A DNA stretch of 64,000 nucleotides, taken from the NCBI RefSeq assembly GCF_024347215.1, contig NZ_AP025282.1, positions 5,022,001-5,086,000 of the forward strand, written 5' to 3'. Below, in pieces: positions 39,080 to 47,971 of this stretch. The stretch's first letter is position 1; the number at the start of each line of letters is the position of its first letter. A program made the translations under genes and the position numbers. Under the pieces are notes generated by a model. The model was not told the origin of the DNA. It ran no database searches and saw nothing but the letters and a program-made list of their open reading frames with translations. Source of the DNA: Aliamphritea ceti (GTDB lineage Bacteria > Pseudomonadota > Gammaproteobacteria > Pseudomonadales > Balneatricaceae).

Positions 39080-39757
39080 TCATGCTTCGCAAAAAAGGAA
39101 GTTCCGGATCAGCTCTTTACCACCTTCAGTCGCAAAAGACTCCGGATGAAACTGAATGCCATAAATCGGATATTCCTTATGCTGCAGCCCCATTACCTCG
39201 TACTTAGCAGCAGGGTCCGTAATCAGTGCCGCGAGATCTGCTTCTGACATTTCACCGGCGTCAGCCTGATTCACGACAGCGGTTATCCGCAGGCAATCCG
39301 GGAAGCTGCTAACCTCTGCAATCAGTGAATGATAACGCATGATTTCCAGAAAATTAGGAATAGCACGGAATACCGAACTGCCATCGTGCACAATCGGACT
39401 GATTTTACCGTGCATAGGCAATGCAGCCTTTACCACCTTACCGCCAAACTGATGCACAATTCCCTGCATACCGAGACATACACCCAACAGCGGAATGGTT
39501 TTACCCAGCTCTTCGATCACCTGCGCGCAGATACCAAAATAGCTTTCATCTTCCGGTGTACCCGGACCCGGAGAAACAATAATCCGGTCAGGTGCAGCAG
39601 CTTTAATATCTTCCAGCGTCACTTCATCATTACGCTTCACCACCAGCTGAAAATTTTCCAGCCGGCCCTGATGCTGTTCAGCACTAAGAATCTCACCAAT
39701 ATACTGATACAGGTTGTACGTAAAGGAATCGTAATTATCAATAATATAAACTTTCAT
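39080..39757 (-). CDS. trpG: Anthranilate synthase component II (glutamine amidotransferase)
   Basis: A 225-residue class I glutamine amidotransferase giving ammonia to component I. The oxyanion/nucleophile segment is LLGVCLGMQGIVHQFGG, with Met where most TrpG/PabA have His after the LG. The catalytic His-Glu are in YGIQFHPESFATEGG. It follows the component I gene by 11 bp. Clustering with trpR and the TrpR operator supports anthranilate rather than p-aminobenzoate synthesis, but a PhnB or PabA function is not excluded. Confidence 0.85.
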   Translation of the reverse strand: MKVYIIDNYDSFTYNLYQYIGEILSAEQHQGRLENFQLVVKRNDEVTLEDIKAAAPDRIIVSPGPGTPEDESYFGICAQVIEELGKTIPLLGVCLGMQGIVHQFGGKVVKAALPMHGKISPIVHDGSSVFRAIPNFLEIMRYHSLIAEVSSFPDCLRITAVVNQADAGEMSEADLAALITDPAAKYEVMGLQHKEYPIYGIQFHPESFATEGGKELIRNFLFCEA

Positions 39758-39768
39758 GCCCGTGCCCC

Positions 39769-41178
39769 TTACTGCGCTGTATCTTTAACAAATTGATCCA
39801 GCACTTTCTTGGTACCGGCAAACTTTCGCTGAATTTCCTGATACTCATCTTCAGGATTAGAGTCGTACACATTGCCACCACAGGTTTGCACGTACGCTTC
39901 TTCCTTATTAGCAAATACTGTCCGGATTGGAATCGCAAACGCACAGTCACCATTAAAGGAGAAATGCCCAACCGCACCGCCATACGGGCCTCTGCCGTCA
40001 GACTCCAGATCATCAATGATTTTCATCGCTTCGATCTTAGGCGCGCCGGTTAAAGTTCCCGCCGGGAAGTTACTCGCCAGGGCAGAAAACATATCCTGAT
40101 CCTGAGCAATGATGCCGACAATTTCACTGGAGATATGCTGCACATGGCTAAAGCGTTTTATATCCATCAGGCTACGTACTTTCACCGTACCAAACTGTGC
40201 AACCCGGCCAATATCGTTGCGGTGTAAATCCACAATCATATTGTGCTCCGCAATTTCTTTCGGATCATTTAACAGGTTTCGGGCCAGCTCACGGTCTTCC
40301 GCTTCGGTCGCACCACGCTTTGCCGTACCCGCCAGCGGGAATGTTTCCATCTCTCCCTGACGTAAGCGGAACAATAGCTCAGGGCTGGCGCCTATCAGTT
40401 TCTGATCACCAAACTTCAGGTAATACATCTGCGGTGAAGGATTAACCTCACGCAATTGCTCATAAATATTGATCGTGTCGCCTTTCAGAGTGAAGCGCTT
40501 CTTAAAGCCAACTTCCGTCTGGAAGATTTTGCCTTCAATAATGTCCTGCTTCACCTTCATAACCGCTGCGGCGTGCTCTTCGCGACTCATGGTTTCTTCG
40601 CCAACCAGAATTTCCAGCTCTCCGTTGCCCGGATACTCAGCATCAATCAGCTGCTGTACCAGATCCAGACGATTATCATCGTAATAGAAGTAGAATATCT
40701 CACCGGTCATTTTGTCCAGAATTAGGCCGTCTTTATATAGACCAAACTTAAAAGCATTGAACATATCGCTGCTTTGCAAATTCAGCGTAGGCTCAAAGTA
40801 ATTCATGCTGTCATAGCCCAGATAGCCGGTCAGACCGCCAGCATATTTGCGGGAAATAACATCCTGAGGAATCAGATCACGAAGTAAGTAGTACGGATTA
40901 TCACTTGGATACTCTTCTGTCGTACCATCCCGCTCTTGAATAAACAGACTCTTACCTTCTGCCCAAATAAGCTTTTCCGGATCAAAACCAATAATAGAGT
41001 GGCGGGAGATGTAGCTTTCTTCCCCCAGAGACTCCAGCATGAAACAAACATCAAACTGTTTATCCAGCTTTTTAAATAACTCAAAAAAGTCGCAACCGGC
41101 CCCCATAGGGACGTACTGCGGTTTCCGTGGCAAATTGATCGGCTCGGGCTTACGGGACATAACATTCTCTGAATTCAA
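39769..41178 (-). CDS. trpE: Anthranilate synthase component I
   Basis: A 469-residue chorismate-utilising enzyme. The N-terminal CFMLESLGEESYISRHS contains the LES segment of the tryptophan feedback site. The catalytic part has NPSPQMYYLKF (usual PSPYM with Gln for Tyr), PLAGTAKRGATEAED, HRNDIGRVAQ and GTLTGAPKIEAMKIIDDLE. It converts chorismate to anthranilate. It lies about 50 bp downstream of trpR and 11 bp before trpG on the same strand. Its 469 residues are somewhat short for a TrpE, resembling the PhnA branch, so a secondary anthranilate synthase is possible. Confidence 0.86.
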   Translation of the reverse strand: MNSENVMSRKPEPINLPRKPQYVPMGAGCDFFELFKKLDKQFDVCFMLESLGEESYISRHSIIGFDPEKLIWAEGKSLFIQERDGTTEEYPSDNPYYLLRDLIPQDVISRKYAGGLTGYLGYDSMNYFEPTLNLQSSDMFNAFKFGLYKDGLILDKMTGEIFYFYYDDNRLDLVQQLIDAEYPGNGELEILVGEETMSREEHAAAVMKVKQDIIEGKIFQTEVGFKKRFTLKGDTINIYEQLREVNPSPQMYYLKFGDQKLIGASPELLFRLRQGEMETFPLAGTAKRGATEAEDRELARNLLNDPKEIAEHNMIVDLHRNDIGRVAQFGTVKVRSLMDIKRFSHVQHISSEIVGIIAQDQDMFSALASNFPAGTLTGAPKIEAMKIIDDLESDGRGPYGGAVGHFSFNGDCAFAIPIRTVFANKEEAYVQTCGGNVYDSNPEDEYQEIQRKFAGTKKVLDQFVKDTAQ

Positions 41179-41228
41179 TAACTGCCTTAATCATCGCGGC
41201 AGTCAGGGTTGTATAAGGTTAACGCGCT

Positions 41229-41474
41229 TTACTGACTATCTTTTAACGCTCTGGAACCGCGGGTAACAGTGGCAATGCCAACACCCAGGGTTTCAGCTAT
41301 CTGACGCTGCGGTACGCCCTGCTCTAACATCCTGAATATCTGTAAGCGCTTAGTCACTTCAACAAATTCATTAGGTGTGAGCAAATCACGCAATGCCGTC
41401 TCCATCGCATCCGGGTTATCAATCTCTAACAGATGACTTGTCAAAGCAGCGACGTATTCTTTTTCAATACTCAT
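41229..41474 (-). CDS. trpR: Trp operon repressor
   Basis: An 81-residue TrpR-superfamily repressor. LTPNEFVEVTKRLQIFRML and the helix-turn-helix QRQIAETLGVGIATVTRGS match TrpR of E. coli (GAGIATITRGS). It lacks the first helix or so of the 108-residue E. coli protein. It is the first gene before trpE and trpG, directly downstream of a match to the E. coli-type trp operator. That context separates it from YerC/TrpR-like proteins. Autoregulation by Trp-bound dimer is expected. Confidence 0.88.
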   Translation of the reverse strand: MSIEKEYVAALTSHLLEIDNPDAMETALRDLLTPNEFVEVTKRLQIFRMLEQGVPQRQIAETLGVGIATVTRGSRALKDSQ

Positions 41475-41490
41475 AGGAACAACTTTTCAT

Positions 41491-41516
41491 GTACTAGCGA
41501 ACTAGTATGCTAGTAC
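41491..41516 (-). promoter_or_regulatory. TrpR operator with three half-sites
   Basis: GTACTAGC (41491-41498) and GCTAGTAC (41509-41516) are perfect inverted repeats with ACTAGT in the centre. CTAG occurs three times (41494, 41502, 41510) at exactly 8-bp steps, the half-site step of trp operators. The left part, TGTACTAGCGAACTAGT, differs from my recollection of the E. coli aroH operator at one base. It overlaps the -10 region of the promoter below. Confidence 0.85.
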
Positions 41517-41534
41517 AGTTAGATTTTCAGTCAA
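41507..41534 (-). promoter_or_regulatory. trpR-trpE-trpG promoter
   Basis: On the minus strand TTGACT (41529-41534) is followed after 16 bp by TAGCAT (41507-41512). The -10 hexamer lies inside the TrpR operator, so repressor binding would block polymerase. Confidence 0.6.
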
Positions 41535-41737
41535 GCATTATTTAAGTTGCCAGCATTTACGGGGCAATCGTTAATGTAAGTATATGCGTTGCAAGATTAA
41601 ATTTGTGACGCAGATGTTTAGCCCGTTATATAGGCAAACGGATACTCGTGATTCCAGGTAATAGAGTGAGGGGGGAACCCGCTGTATAAAACAACTAATT
41701 CATTTGTTCACTTGTCAATAGTAAGTACAAATATCTG

Positions 41738-41917
41738 TTGACTTATCCACTGTCGGTCTATACGGTGAGCGCAGCTTAAAGAAAGTCTTATTTTTACACT
41801 CTCCATCTCGTAGCACCTAGCAGTTCTTCGTCCTGTAGTTTCTAAATCTCATATTTTCATTTCCGCTATTCATGCCTCATGAAGGCACCTTTATATTTAT
41901 CTACAGGATAGTAAATT
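41738..41917 (+). promoter_or_regulatory. Candidate promoter and long leader of the cold-shock gene
   Basis: TTGACT (41738-41743) and TATACG (41759-41764) are spaced 15 bp. Starting here would leave an untranslated leader of about 150 bases before ATG 41918, typical of temperature-responsive cspA-type mRNAs. The rest of the gap from 41535 to 41737 shows no gene. Confidence 0.4.
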
Positions 41918-42127
41918 ATGTCTAATACAGTTACTGGCACCGTAAAATGGTTTAACGAAACTAAAGGTTTTGGTTTTATTGAACAGCAGTCCGGTCCAGA
42001 TGTTTTCGCACATTTCAGCGCGATCGTTAGCTCAGGCTTCAAAACCCTTGCTGAAGGTCAGGCTGTTGAGTTCACTGTAACTCAAGGCCAAAAAGGCCCA
42101 CAAGCTGAAAACATCGTCGCAGTTTAA
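41918..42127 (+). CDS. CspA-family cold-shock protein
   Basis: A 69-residue OB-fold nucleic-acid chaperone. The RNA-binding motifs are RNP1 KGFGFI (16-21) and RNP2 VFAHF (29-33), and the start TVTGTVKWFNETKGF is classic. The length is normal. It has a long leader and its own terminator, and is followed by an RNase R-family gene, an enzyme also linked to cold growth. Confidence 0.95.
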   Translation: MSNTVTGTVKWFNETKGFGFIEQQSGPDVFAHFSAIVSSGFKTLAEGQAVEFTVTQGQKGPQAENIVAV

Positions 42128-42150
42128 TTTATTGCGTCTTTGTTAACCCC

Positions 42151-42186
42151 GGCGCTGAGCTTATAAAGCTTAGTGCCTGCGTTTTC
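42151..42186 (+). terminator. Terminator of the cold-shock gene
   Basis: GGCGCTGAGCTT (42151-42162) pairs with AAGCTTAGTGCC (42166-42177), with two G-U pairs in the RNA, followed by TGCGTTTTCTT. Confidence 0.7.
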
Positions 42187-42409
42187 TTATATTCATAGTA
42201 AACATTGCTTACTGTGAACTGCCCGGTTTCAGGGTCACACTGCCTCTTTTTACAACTCCCTGAACTCCAATATATTCTAAGCCGCTCTGTTATATGAGTG
42301 CTACCAGCCACCTTGTCTTGCCATTGTTATATCTGATCTGTACCAACACATCATATTTCTATCTTCAAATTGCAACGCTTTTGGCTATATTTTCCTGAGA
42401 GAAATTTAA

Positions 42410-44731
42410 ATGAAAGCCGTTTCAAAAGCTGCAATTACCCCCCTGGATAATCAAAAATACAGTCACCCTATTCCGAACCGTGATTACATTCTTGAAGTGC
42501 TGAAAAAGCACGACAGTCCTATGAATAGAATACAACTGGCAACATCACTGATGTTATCCGGTGAAGAAGAGCTGGAAGCTCTACGACGCCGCTTGCGGGC
42601 GATGGAACGTGACGGACAAGTCGCTTATCACCACCGTACAGGCTATAGCTTATTTAAAGATGGAGACCTAATTCACGGCCGCGTTTCTGGCCATCGTGAA
42701 GGATTTGGCTTTTTGGCTGTAGACGGAAATGACGACGATTTACTCCTAAGTAAACAAGACATGTTAAAGCTATTTGATGGTGATCTTGCGCAGGTTCGTA
42801 TTGTAGGTAAAGATCATCGTGGTCGTGAGAAAGCATCACTTGTTAAAGTAATTGAACGCAATACACCCTACGTCGTTGGGCAACTAAGTGTCGAAAACGG
42901 TGGCTATTTCATTAAACCTGAAAACAACCGTATTGCACATGAGATTGATATTGATGAAGATCATTTACTGGGGGCTAAAGAAGGTCAGTATGTTGTTGTA
43001 ACAATTACTGATTATCCATGTCATCAGTACAACGCATATGGAAAAGTCACTGAAGTACTGGGCGATGCCATGGCACCAGGAATGGAGATCGACATTGCGA
43101 TACGGGAACACAGCATTCCTTTTTTATGGCCGGAAGATGTATTACAAGCAGCCAAGTCCTTGGGTACGTCAGTCACTGAATCCGACAAATCACACCGTGT
43201 TGACCTGAGAAAGCTCCCGTTTGTAACCATTGATGGTGAAGATGCTAAAGATTTTGATGATGCCGTCTATTGTGAGTCTCTGCCTAATGGTGGCTGGAAA
43301 CTCTGGGTAGCCATTGCGGATGTCTCCCATTATGTCACTCCGAACAGCCCTCTGGATCAAGAAGCTGAAAAACGGGGAACCTCTGTATACTTTCCCGGGC
43401 ATGTTGTGCCAATGCTACCCGAAGCGTTATCTAATGGGCTTTGTTCACTGAATCCACACGCTGACCGTCTGGTAATTGTTTGTGAAATGCAGATCAATCC
43501 GCAAGGGAATATGACCCGTTACGAATTTTCAGAAGCGGTCATTCATTCGCACGCCAGACTTACCTATAATCAGGTAAATGCATTGTTAACGGCGCCAAAG
43601 TCCCGGCTCGGGCGGCGCATGCATGACAAACACGCTTCTCTTGTACCGCATATTAGTGCTTTACATAAACTCTATGGAGCCTTGCAAAAAGCCAGTAATA
43701 AACGCGGTGCAATTGACTTTGATACGCAAGAAGTAAAATTTGAATTCAACGCCGAGCGTAAAATTAACAAAATACTTCCGGTAGAACGAAACGACGCGCA
43801 TAAACTCATAGAAGAATGCATGCTATGTGCGAACGTTGCCACCGCGCGCTTTTTAGAAAAAGCACAATTACCTGCGCTATACCGTAATCACAACGGGCCA
43901 CAAGAGAAGAAACTCAAAAGCTTGCGGACATTTCTTGGCAAAAAAGGCCTTAACCTGTCCGGTGGCGATAAACCCGCCCCTGCTCATTACGATCAGTTAC
44001 TCAGCAGTATTAACGAACGTTCTGATGCCAGTGCAATTCAAGCGATGATGCTACGCTCACTTAGCCAGGCAGAATATAGCGCAGACAATGCCGGTCACTT
44101 CGGCTTAGCCTATTCGGCCTACGCGCACTTCACATCTCCTATTCGACGCTATCCCGATTTGTTAGTACACAGGGCGATACGCTCAGTCATTCGCAAACAA
44201 GAAAGCGGTGGAGTAATACGTCGTGCACTGAAGCTTGTAACCGGTACTAACACGGACTCTGTTCGACGTATTAAAAATGCCAAGACACTCGATCCGTCCA
44301 AAAGTTACCCTTACGATAAAGAAGACATGACGGCTTTGGCTTCAGCCTGCTCAGAACAATCCCGCCGCGCTGATAAAGCGAGCTGGGACGTTGATGCATG
44401 GCTCAAATGTGACTTCATGAAAGACTCTATCGGTTCTACATTTACAGGTAGCATTACCACAGTTACACAGTTTGGCTTATTCATCGAACTTGAGAATACA
44501 AAGATAGAAGGCCTGATCCATATCAGCACGCTCAAGCATGATTATTATCAGTTTGACGAAACTAAACAGTGCCTAAAAGGTGAACGCTCTAACACCAGCT
44601 ACGCTATTGGAGATACCGTCGATATAACAGTCGCTCGTGTGGATATGGAACAAAGAAAGATCGAATTTCAAATGGTAGATATGCGGCCAAAATCAAACTC
44701 AAGAGCTTCAAGATCTTCAAGAAAACATTAA
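42410..44731 (+). CDS. rnr: RNase R-family exoribonuclease
   Basis: A 773-residue RNase II/R enzyme degrading structured RNA 3' to 5'. An N-terminal winged helix (RIQLATSLMLSGEEELEALRRRLRAM) and two cold-shock domains precede the catalytic RNB domain. The active-site cluster is TIDGEDAKDFDDAVY, with Asp275, Asp281, Asp283 and Asp284. A C-terminal S1 domain (GSTFTGSITTVTQFGLFIELE) and a short basic tail follow. The N-terminal helix-turn-helix and length favour RNase R over RNase II. It is downstream of a cold-shock gene, not beside rlmB, so it may be a relocated or second copy. Codon use looks A+T-richer than the core genes. Confidence 0.9.
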   Translation: MKAVSKAAITPLDNQKYSHPIPNRDYILEVLKKHDSPMNRIQLATSLMLSGEEELEALRRRLRAMERDGQVAYHHRTGYSLFKDGDLIHGRVSGHREGFGFLAVDGNDDDLLLSKQDMLKLFDGDLAQVRIVGKDHRGREKASLVKVIERNTPYVVGQLSVENGGYFIKPENNRIAHEIDIDEDHLLGAKEGQYVVVTITDYPCHQYNAYGKVTEVLGDAMAPGMEIDIAIREHSIPFLWPEDVLQAAKSLGTSVTESDKSHRVDLRKLPFVTIDGEDAKDFDDAVYCESLPNGGWKLWVAIADVSHYVTPNSPLDQEAEKRGTSVYFPGHVVPMLPEALSNGLCSLNPHADRLVIVCEMQINPQGNMTRYEFSEAVIHSHARLTYNQVNALLTAPKSRLGRRMHDKHASLVPHISALHKLYGALQKASNKRGAIDFDTQEVKFEFNAERKINKILPVERNDAHKLIEECMLCANVATARFLEKAQLPALYRNHNGPQEKKLKSLRTFLGKKGLNLSGGDKPAPAHYDQLLSSINERSDASAIQAMMLRSLSQAEYSADNAGHFGLAYSAYAHFTSPIRRYPDLLVHRAIRSVIRKQESGGVIRRALKLVTGTNTDSVRRIKNAKTLDPSKSYPYDKEDMTALASACSEQSRRADKASWDVDAWLKCDFMKDSIGSTFTGSITTVTQFGLFIELENTKIEGLIHISTLKHDYYQFDETKQCLKGERSNTSYAIGDTVDITVARVDMEQRKIEFQMVDMRPKSNSRASRSSRKH

Positions 44732-44753
44732 ATAAGGTCTCTATGATCTAAAT

Positions 44754-44803
44754 AGTGTCTCCGATAAGTGTTGGTGTTAACCAACCTGTCGCAGACACTT
44801 TTC
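44754..44803 (+). terminator. Hairpin terminator after RNase R gene
   Basis: AGTGTCT (44754-44760) pairs with AGACACT (44793-44799), with an inner GTTGGT/ACCAAC stem, and is followed by TTTTCG. Confidence 0.55.
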
Positions 44804-44871
44804 GACACGTCTATTCGCCTGATTAATATATCCTCACGCGTTTTATTATTGGGTGACATTTCTGCGCGCCA

Positions 44872-44930
44872 TTTCAGATAACACTGCACCCGCTAAAGGG
44901 TCTGCTATAATCCGACACTGATTATTTATA
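44872..44930 (+). repeat. 60-bp imperfect direct repeat, left copy (promoter-like)
   Basis: Shares TTTCAGATAACACT, GGTCTG, TATAATCCG and CACTGATTATTTATA in the same order with 49780-49839. It contains a perfect TATAAT. No convincing gene follows it on the plus strand. The remainder of the 44732-45278 gap shows no gene I can support. Confidence 0.8.
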
Positions 44931-45278
44931 ATCCAACTCCCCTGACAAAATTCAATAAAGTTTGTGACTGAGCTAGAAAGCAGCTCTTCAATATACTCAG
45001 GAGAGATTCTCCCAATTACCCAAAGCCGCCTCTACTTTAGGTTACTCCATGCTTTCAGCACTGCAAATCGCTACCAAGGTCACTCTGATAAGGTTCTCTA
45101 TTTAGAAGCTATATCGAAGATCCCGTCGTCGATAGCAATGAATGAGAATCCTCAGTTCATCGGCCAGCACAGAATTGGGGGGCGCTGCTACTATAGAAAG
45201 TCTATAAAGAGTGGAAACAAGCTGAGATTTTCATCCACGCTAGCAAGCGGATACAGGAAATAAATCAATTCAATATAT

Positions 45279-47273
45279 TCATTTACAAACTAATGCGTCC
45301 TTAGACTCATTATTTAAAAAAATGCATTTTTCATTGTGTTCAATAATGAAGTCAAATACTTCATTGCCTGGAATCGGCTTTGAATATAAATAGCCCTGGC
45401 CTATATCACATCCAATTTTCAACAATTCCTTTTCTATATACTCATTTTCAATGCCCTCAGCAATAGCCAGGCATCCTAATCGATTAGCTAATCTGACAGT
45501 AGCATCAGTGATAGCGTAGCTAGTCGGATTAACATCCATATCTTGTACAAATGACCTATCTATTTTCACAGCATGAACAGGTATATCTTTTAAATATGTG
45601 AGAGACCCCATACCTGTACCAAAATCATCTATAGAACACCTGATCCCCATATCTCGTAATTTATATAAAACTGTTGCAAGCTTCTTAATACAGACACTAT
45701 TCGCTATCTCTGTTAACTCCACATCTAACATAGAAGGCTTTATAGCGCCATTAGAATGCAGTTTACTTATGTAATTTATAAAGGTTTCACCATCAAGATC
45801 ATTAGGTGAAACATTAATTGCAACATTGATCTCAAGACCTAAACTATTCCATTCATTTATTTGAACCAAAGCCAAATCAACTATATGGCTACTAAAAAAA
45901 TTTGCTATAGAGCTTTTTTCTACTAAATCTAAAAACTGATCTGGATAAATAATCCCTTTCTTAGGGTGTTTCCATCTTACTAATGCCTCAACACCACTAA
46001 TAGCTTTTGTTCTTATATTTATTTTCGGTTGAAAATAAAGTACGAATTCATTATTTGATATCGCGTTTAATAAATCATTGTAAAGCTCACTTTTAAAAAG
46101 CATTTCTTCACTATTCTTATCGTCATAAGTAAAAACTTTAGATCTCGTCTTTTGTGCTATCTCAAGCGCATAAGCAGCATTCCCTAAAACATCATTGGGA
46201 GTAAAATCATTTGAATCAAAGTATTTTTCACCAATACTAAAAACTGGAGAAAATTTCACTCCAGCCGCATCAAGACACGATTTAGATAATAAAAAAATAT
46301 TTTCCTTTAACTTATCCAATTTATTATCATGAGTATTAACTAATAAAAAGAATGTATTATGGTTATAAACACCTAAAAGACCATCACCAGAAAAAGCACC
46401 TATAGAAAGAGAAACCTTTTTCATTATAAGATCGCGTAATTCAATACCATGTAAAAATTGAAATTCATTAATATTATCTATAGATATGAAAGCCAAATAA
46501 TATCTCATATCATCAATATCTGTGATCTTATAGAGCTTATCAATAAGAGCTTTCTCATTCAAAAGGCCTGTCACTCTATCGTTAAAGACATGAATCTTTA
46601 ATGACTGATGATACTTACCGATAAATTTCGATAGAATGACTGCTATTCCGAAAGAAAACCAAGATGCTAACCAGACTACCACTACAGCAGATGTCAGCAT
46701 TCTGGGTATGACATAATCTTTTGCCGCAGAAATAAGATTATGCTTTTGAATTATTAACACATCACCATATTTTTTACTTTGATGGATCATCCAATTAAAT
46801 TCTTCGCCACCACACTCAACCAAACAAAATTCACCATCACACATGGAAGAGTGATCATGCGATTCCGTTTTATTACTAGAATGATGCTTGGTACTCTCTA
46901 CATCAATTAAAGAAATTATATCGTTTATCTTATCTAGCCCAATACCCTCAACTGATTGAATTATATTGCCATTATTTTTCACTATGACAGCTGATTCATT
47001 CGTAGTATGAAGGTGGTCCACTATTGAATGTAATAACTCATTATTGTCATTAGAGGATGAATCAAGTACTTCAATAACATGTTCTGCGTTTTCGTGAAGT
47101 TGCGAGCCCTCAACCCGATGCCCAAAATCAATAGCTGAGTCATACCCTTCGATCACAAATAGTAAGCTAATTATTGATGTTATAAATAAACATCCGAAAA
47201 AAATTCTTCGGCGAAGTGACTTTTCTGATAATTTGTCGTCATATGATTTATTTACACCATTAACAAAACTCAT
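45279..47273 (-). CDS. Membrane EAL phosphodiesterase with degenerate GGDEF and His/Cys-rich periplasmic region
   Basis: A 664-residue protein with transmembrane helices near residues 23-42 and 188-214. The periplasmic part contains a dense ligand cluster at residues 129-154 (His130, 131, 139, 141; Cys145, 150, 154). The GGDEF domain is degenerate (the signature position reads YNHNTF), so no cyclase activity is expected. The EAL domain is complete: VEALVRWKHP, NVSPND, ELTEIA, IDDFGTGMGSL, KIDRSF and AEGIE. It is therefore a probable c-di-GMP phosphodiesterase gated by metal or redox state (inference). Base composition is strikingly A+T-rich compared with flanks. Its ATG overlaps the stop of the DUF2892 gene. 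Confidence 0.9.
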   Translation of the reverse strand: MSFVNGVNKSYDDKLSEKSLRRRIFFGCLFITSIISLLFVIEGYDSAIDFGHRVEGSQLHENAEHVIEVLDSSSNDNNELLHSIVDHLHTTNESAVIVKNNGNIIQSVEGIGLDKINDIISLIDVESTKHHSSNKTESHDHSSMCDGEFCLVECGGEEFNWMIHQSKKYGDVLIIQKHNLISAAKDYVIPRMLTSAVVVVWLASWFSFGIAVILSKFIGKYHQSLKIHVFNDRVTGLLNEKALIDKLYKITDIDDMRYYLAFISIDNINEFQFLHGIELRDLIMKKVSLSIGAFSGDGLLGVYNHNTFFLLVNTHDNKLDKLKENIFLLSKSCLDAAGVKFSPVFSIGEKYFDSNDFTPNDVLGNAAYALEIAQKTRSKVFTYDDKNSEEMLFKSELYNDLLNAISNNEFVLYFQPKINIRTKAISGVEALVRWKHPKKGIIYPDQFLDLVEKSSIANFFSSHIVDLALVQINEWNSLGLEINVAINVSPNDLDGETFINYISKLHSNGAIKPSMLDVELTEIANSVCIKKLATVLYKLRDMGIRCSIDDFGTGMGSLTYLKDIPVHAVKIDRSFVQDMDVNPTSYAITDATVRLANRLGCLAIAEGIENEYIEKELLKIGCDIGQGYLYSKPIPGNEVFDFIIEHNEKCIFLNNESKDALVCK

Positions 47274-47482
47274 TCATCACCTTTAGTTGACACTTCAAAA
47301 ATAGAGTACATAAAGCACCAACACATTAAACTTGAAACGATATTTATAACGCCAAATATTAAACAAAAATAACTTAATACCGTTCCTGGAATTACATCTA
47401 AAAATGGCCAACTAATCATTATCAATATAGCACCAAAAAAAACCCTCAGTGTTCTATCCAGCATACCCATGTTTCTAATCAT
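47270..47482 (-). CDS. DUF2892-family small membrane protein
   Basis: A 70-residue protein with two hydrophobic helices. The N-terminus NMGMLDRTLRVFFGAILI is characteristic of the DUF2892/YgaP-type transmembrane family, often found with sulfur- or metal-related functions. A C-terminal MCWCFMYSIF adds two cysteines. GGAGA lies five bases ahead of the ATG. It overlaps the EAL gene by four bases (ATGA), so the two products are made together and may interact in the membrane. Low-G+C composition matches the partner. Confidence 0.8.
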   Translation of the reverse strand: MIRNMGMLDRTLRVFFGAILIMISWPFLDVIPGTVLSYFCLIFGVINIVSSLMCWCFMYSIFEVSTKGDE

Positions 47483-47971
47483 AGAGTCTCCTCATAAAAC
47501 AATATTAAATTATATAAAAAATAACTCATTACAAATGGATTCTAAATGGGGCTCATTACTAGTAAAACAAACTGTATGCTACATATACTTTTTTGTAGAA
47601 CTTATATCTACCATAATAAAAATTTTATTTTTAATATTCCATTTAATTTCAAATATAAAGCTAGCAGTTAATAGAGTACATTCATCAATTAATAAGCAGG
47701 CAAAATTAATCACTTTTCCACGGCTTACTTATTTATAGTTTCTCATACACAACATTGCAATTTTTCACACACTGTTTTAGTCATTATCTCCCCAATCTCT
47801 GATAACCAATTACCACCTCTCATTTTGAGGTATGCAATGGAAGCGAATTAGCTGAAGTAAACTAGCCTTACTATCATAGTGTTAAGCTAGCTTTTCACTG
47901 AAAACGCCCCTAAGAACAAGGATTACTTTCTATACAAGGATGCAGCCAATAGCATAAATGCGAGGCTTTGC
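47483..47971. other. A+T-rich divergent intergenic region
   Basis: This 489-bp region lies between the DUF2892 gene and the chemoreceptor. An open frame on the plus strand (47469-47738) has low-complexity A+T-rich content and no ribosome site; I do not call it. Promoters for both flanking genes should lie here but cannot be placed with confidence. Confidence 0.4.

Noticed and set aside
44964..45263. 99-codon open frame downstream of the left 60-bp repeat
   Set aside because: It has a GTG start without a ribosome site, no recognisable domain and irregular composition. It could be a remnant, but nothing supports a gene.
46797..46811. GGEEF string in the EAL protein (residues 155-159)
   Set aside because: It lies in the periplasmic part ahead of the second membrane helix, not in the GGDEF domain. 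The real signature position reads YNHNTF, so the match is coincidence.
47469..47738. 89-codon frame in the A+T-rich divergent region
   Set aside because: It overlaps the start of the DUF2892 gene in the opposite direction, lacks a ribosome site and is low-complexity.
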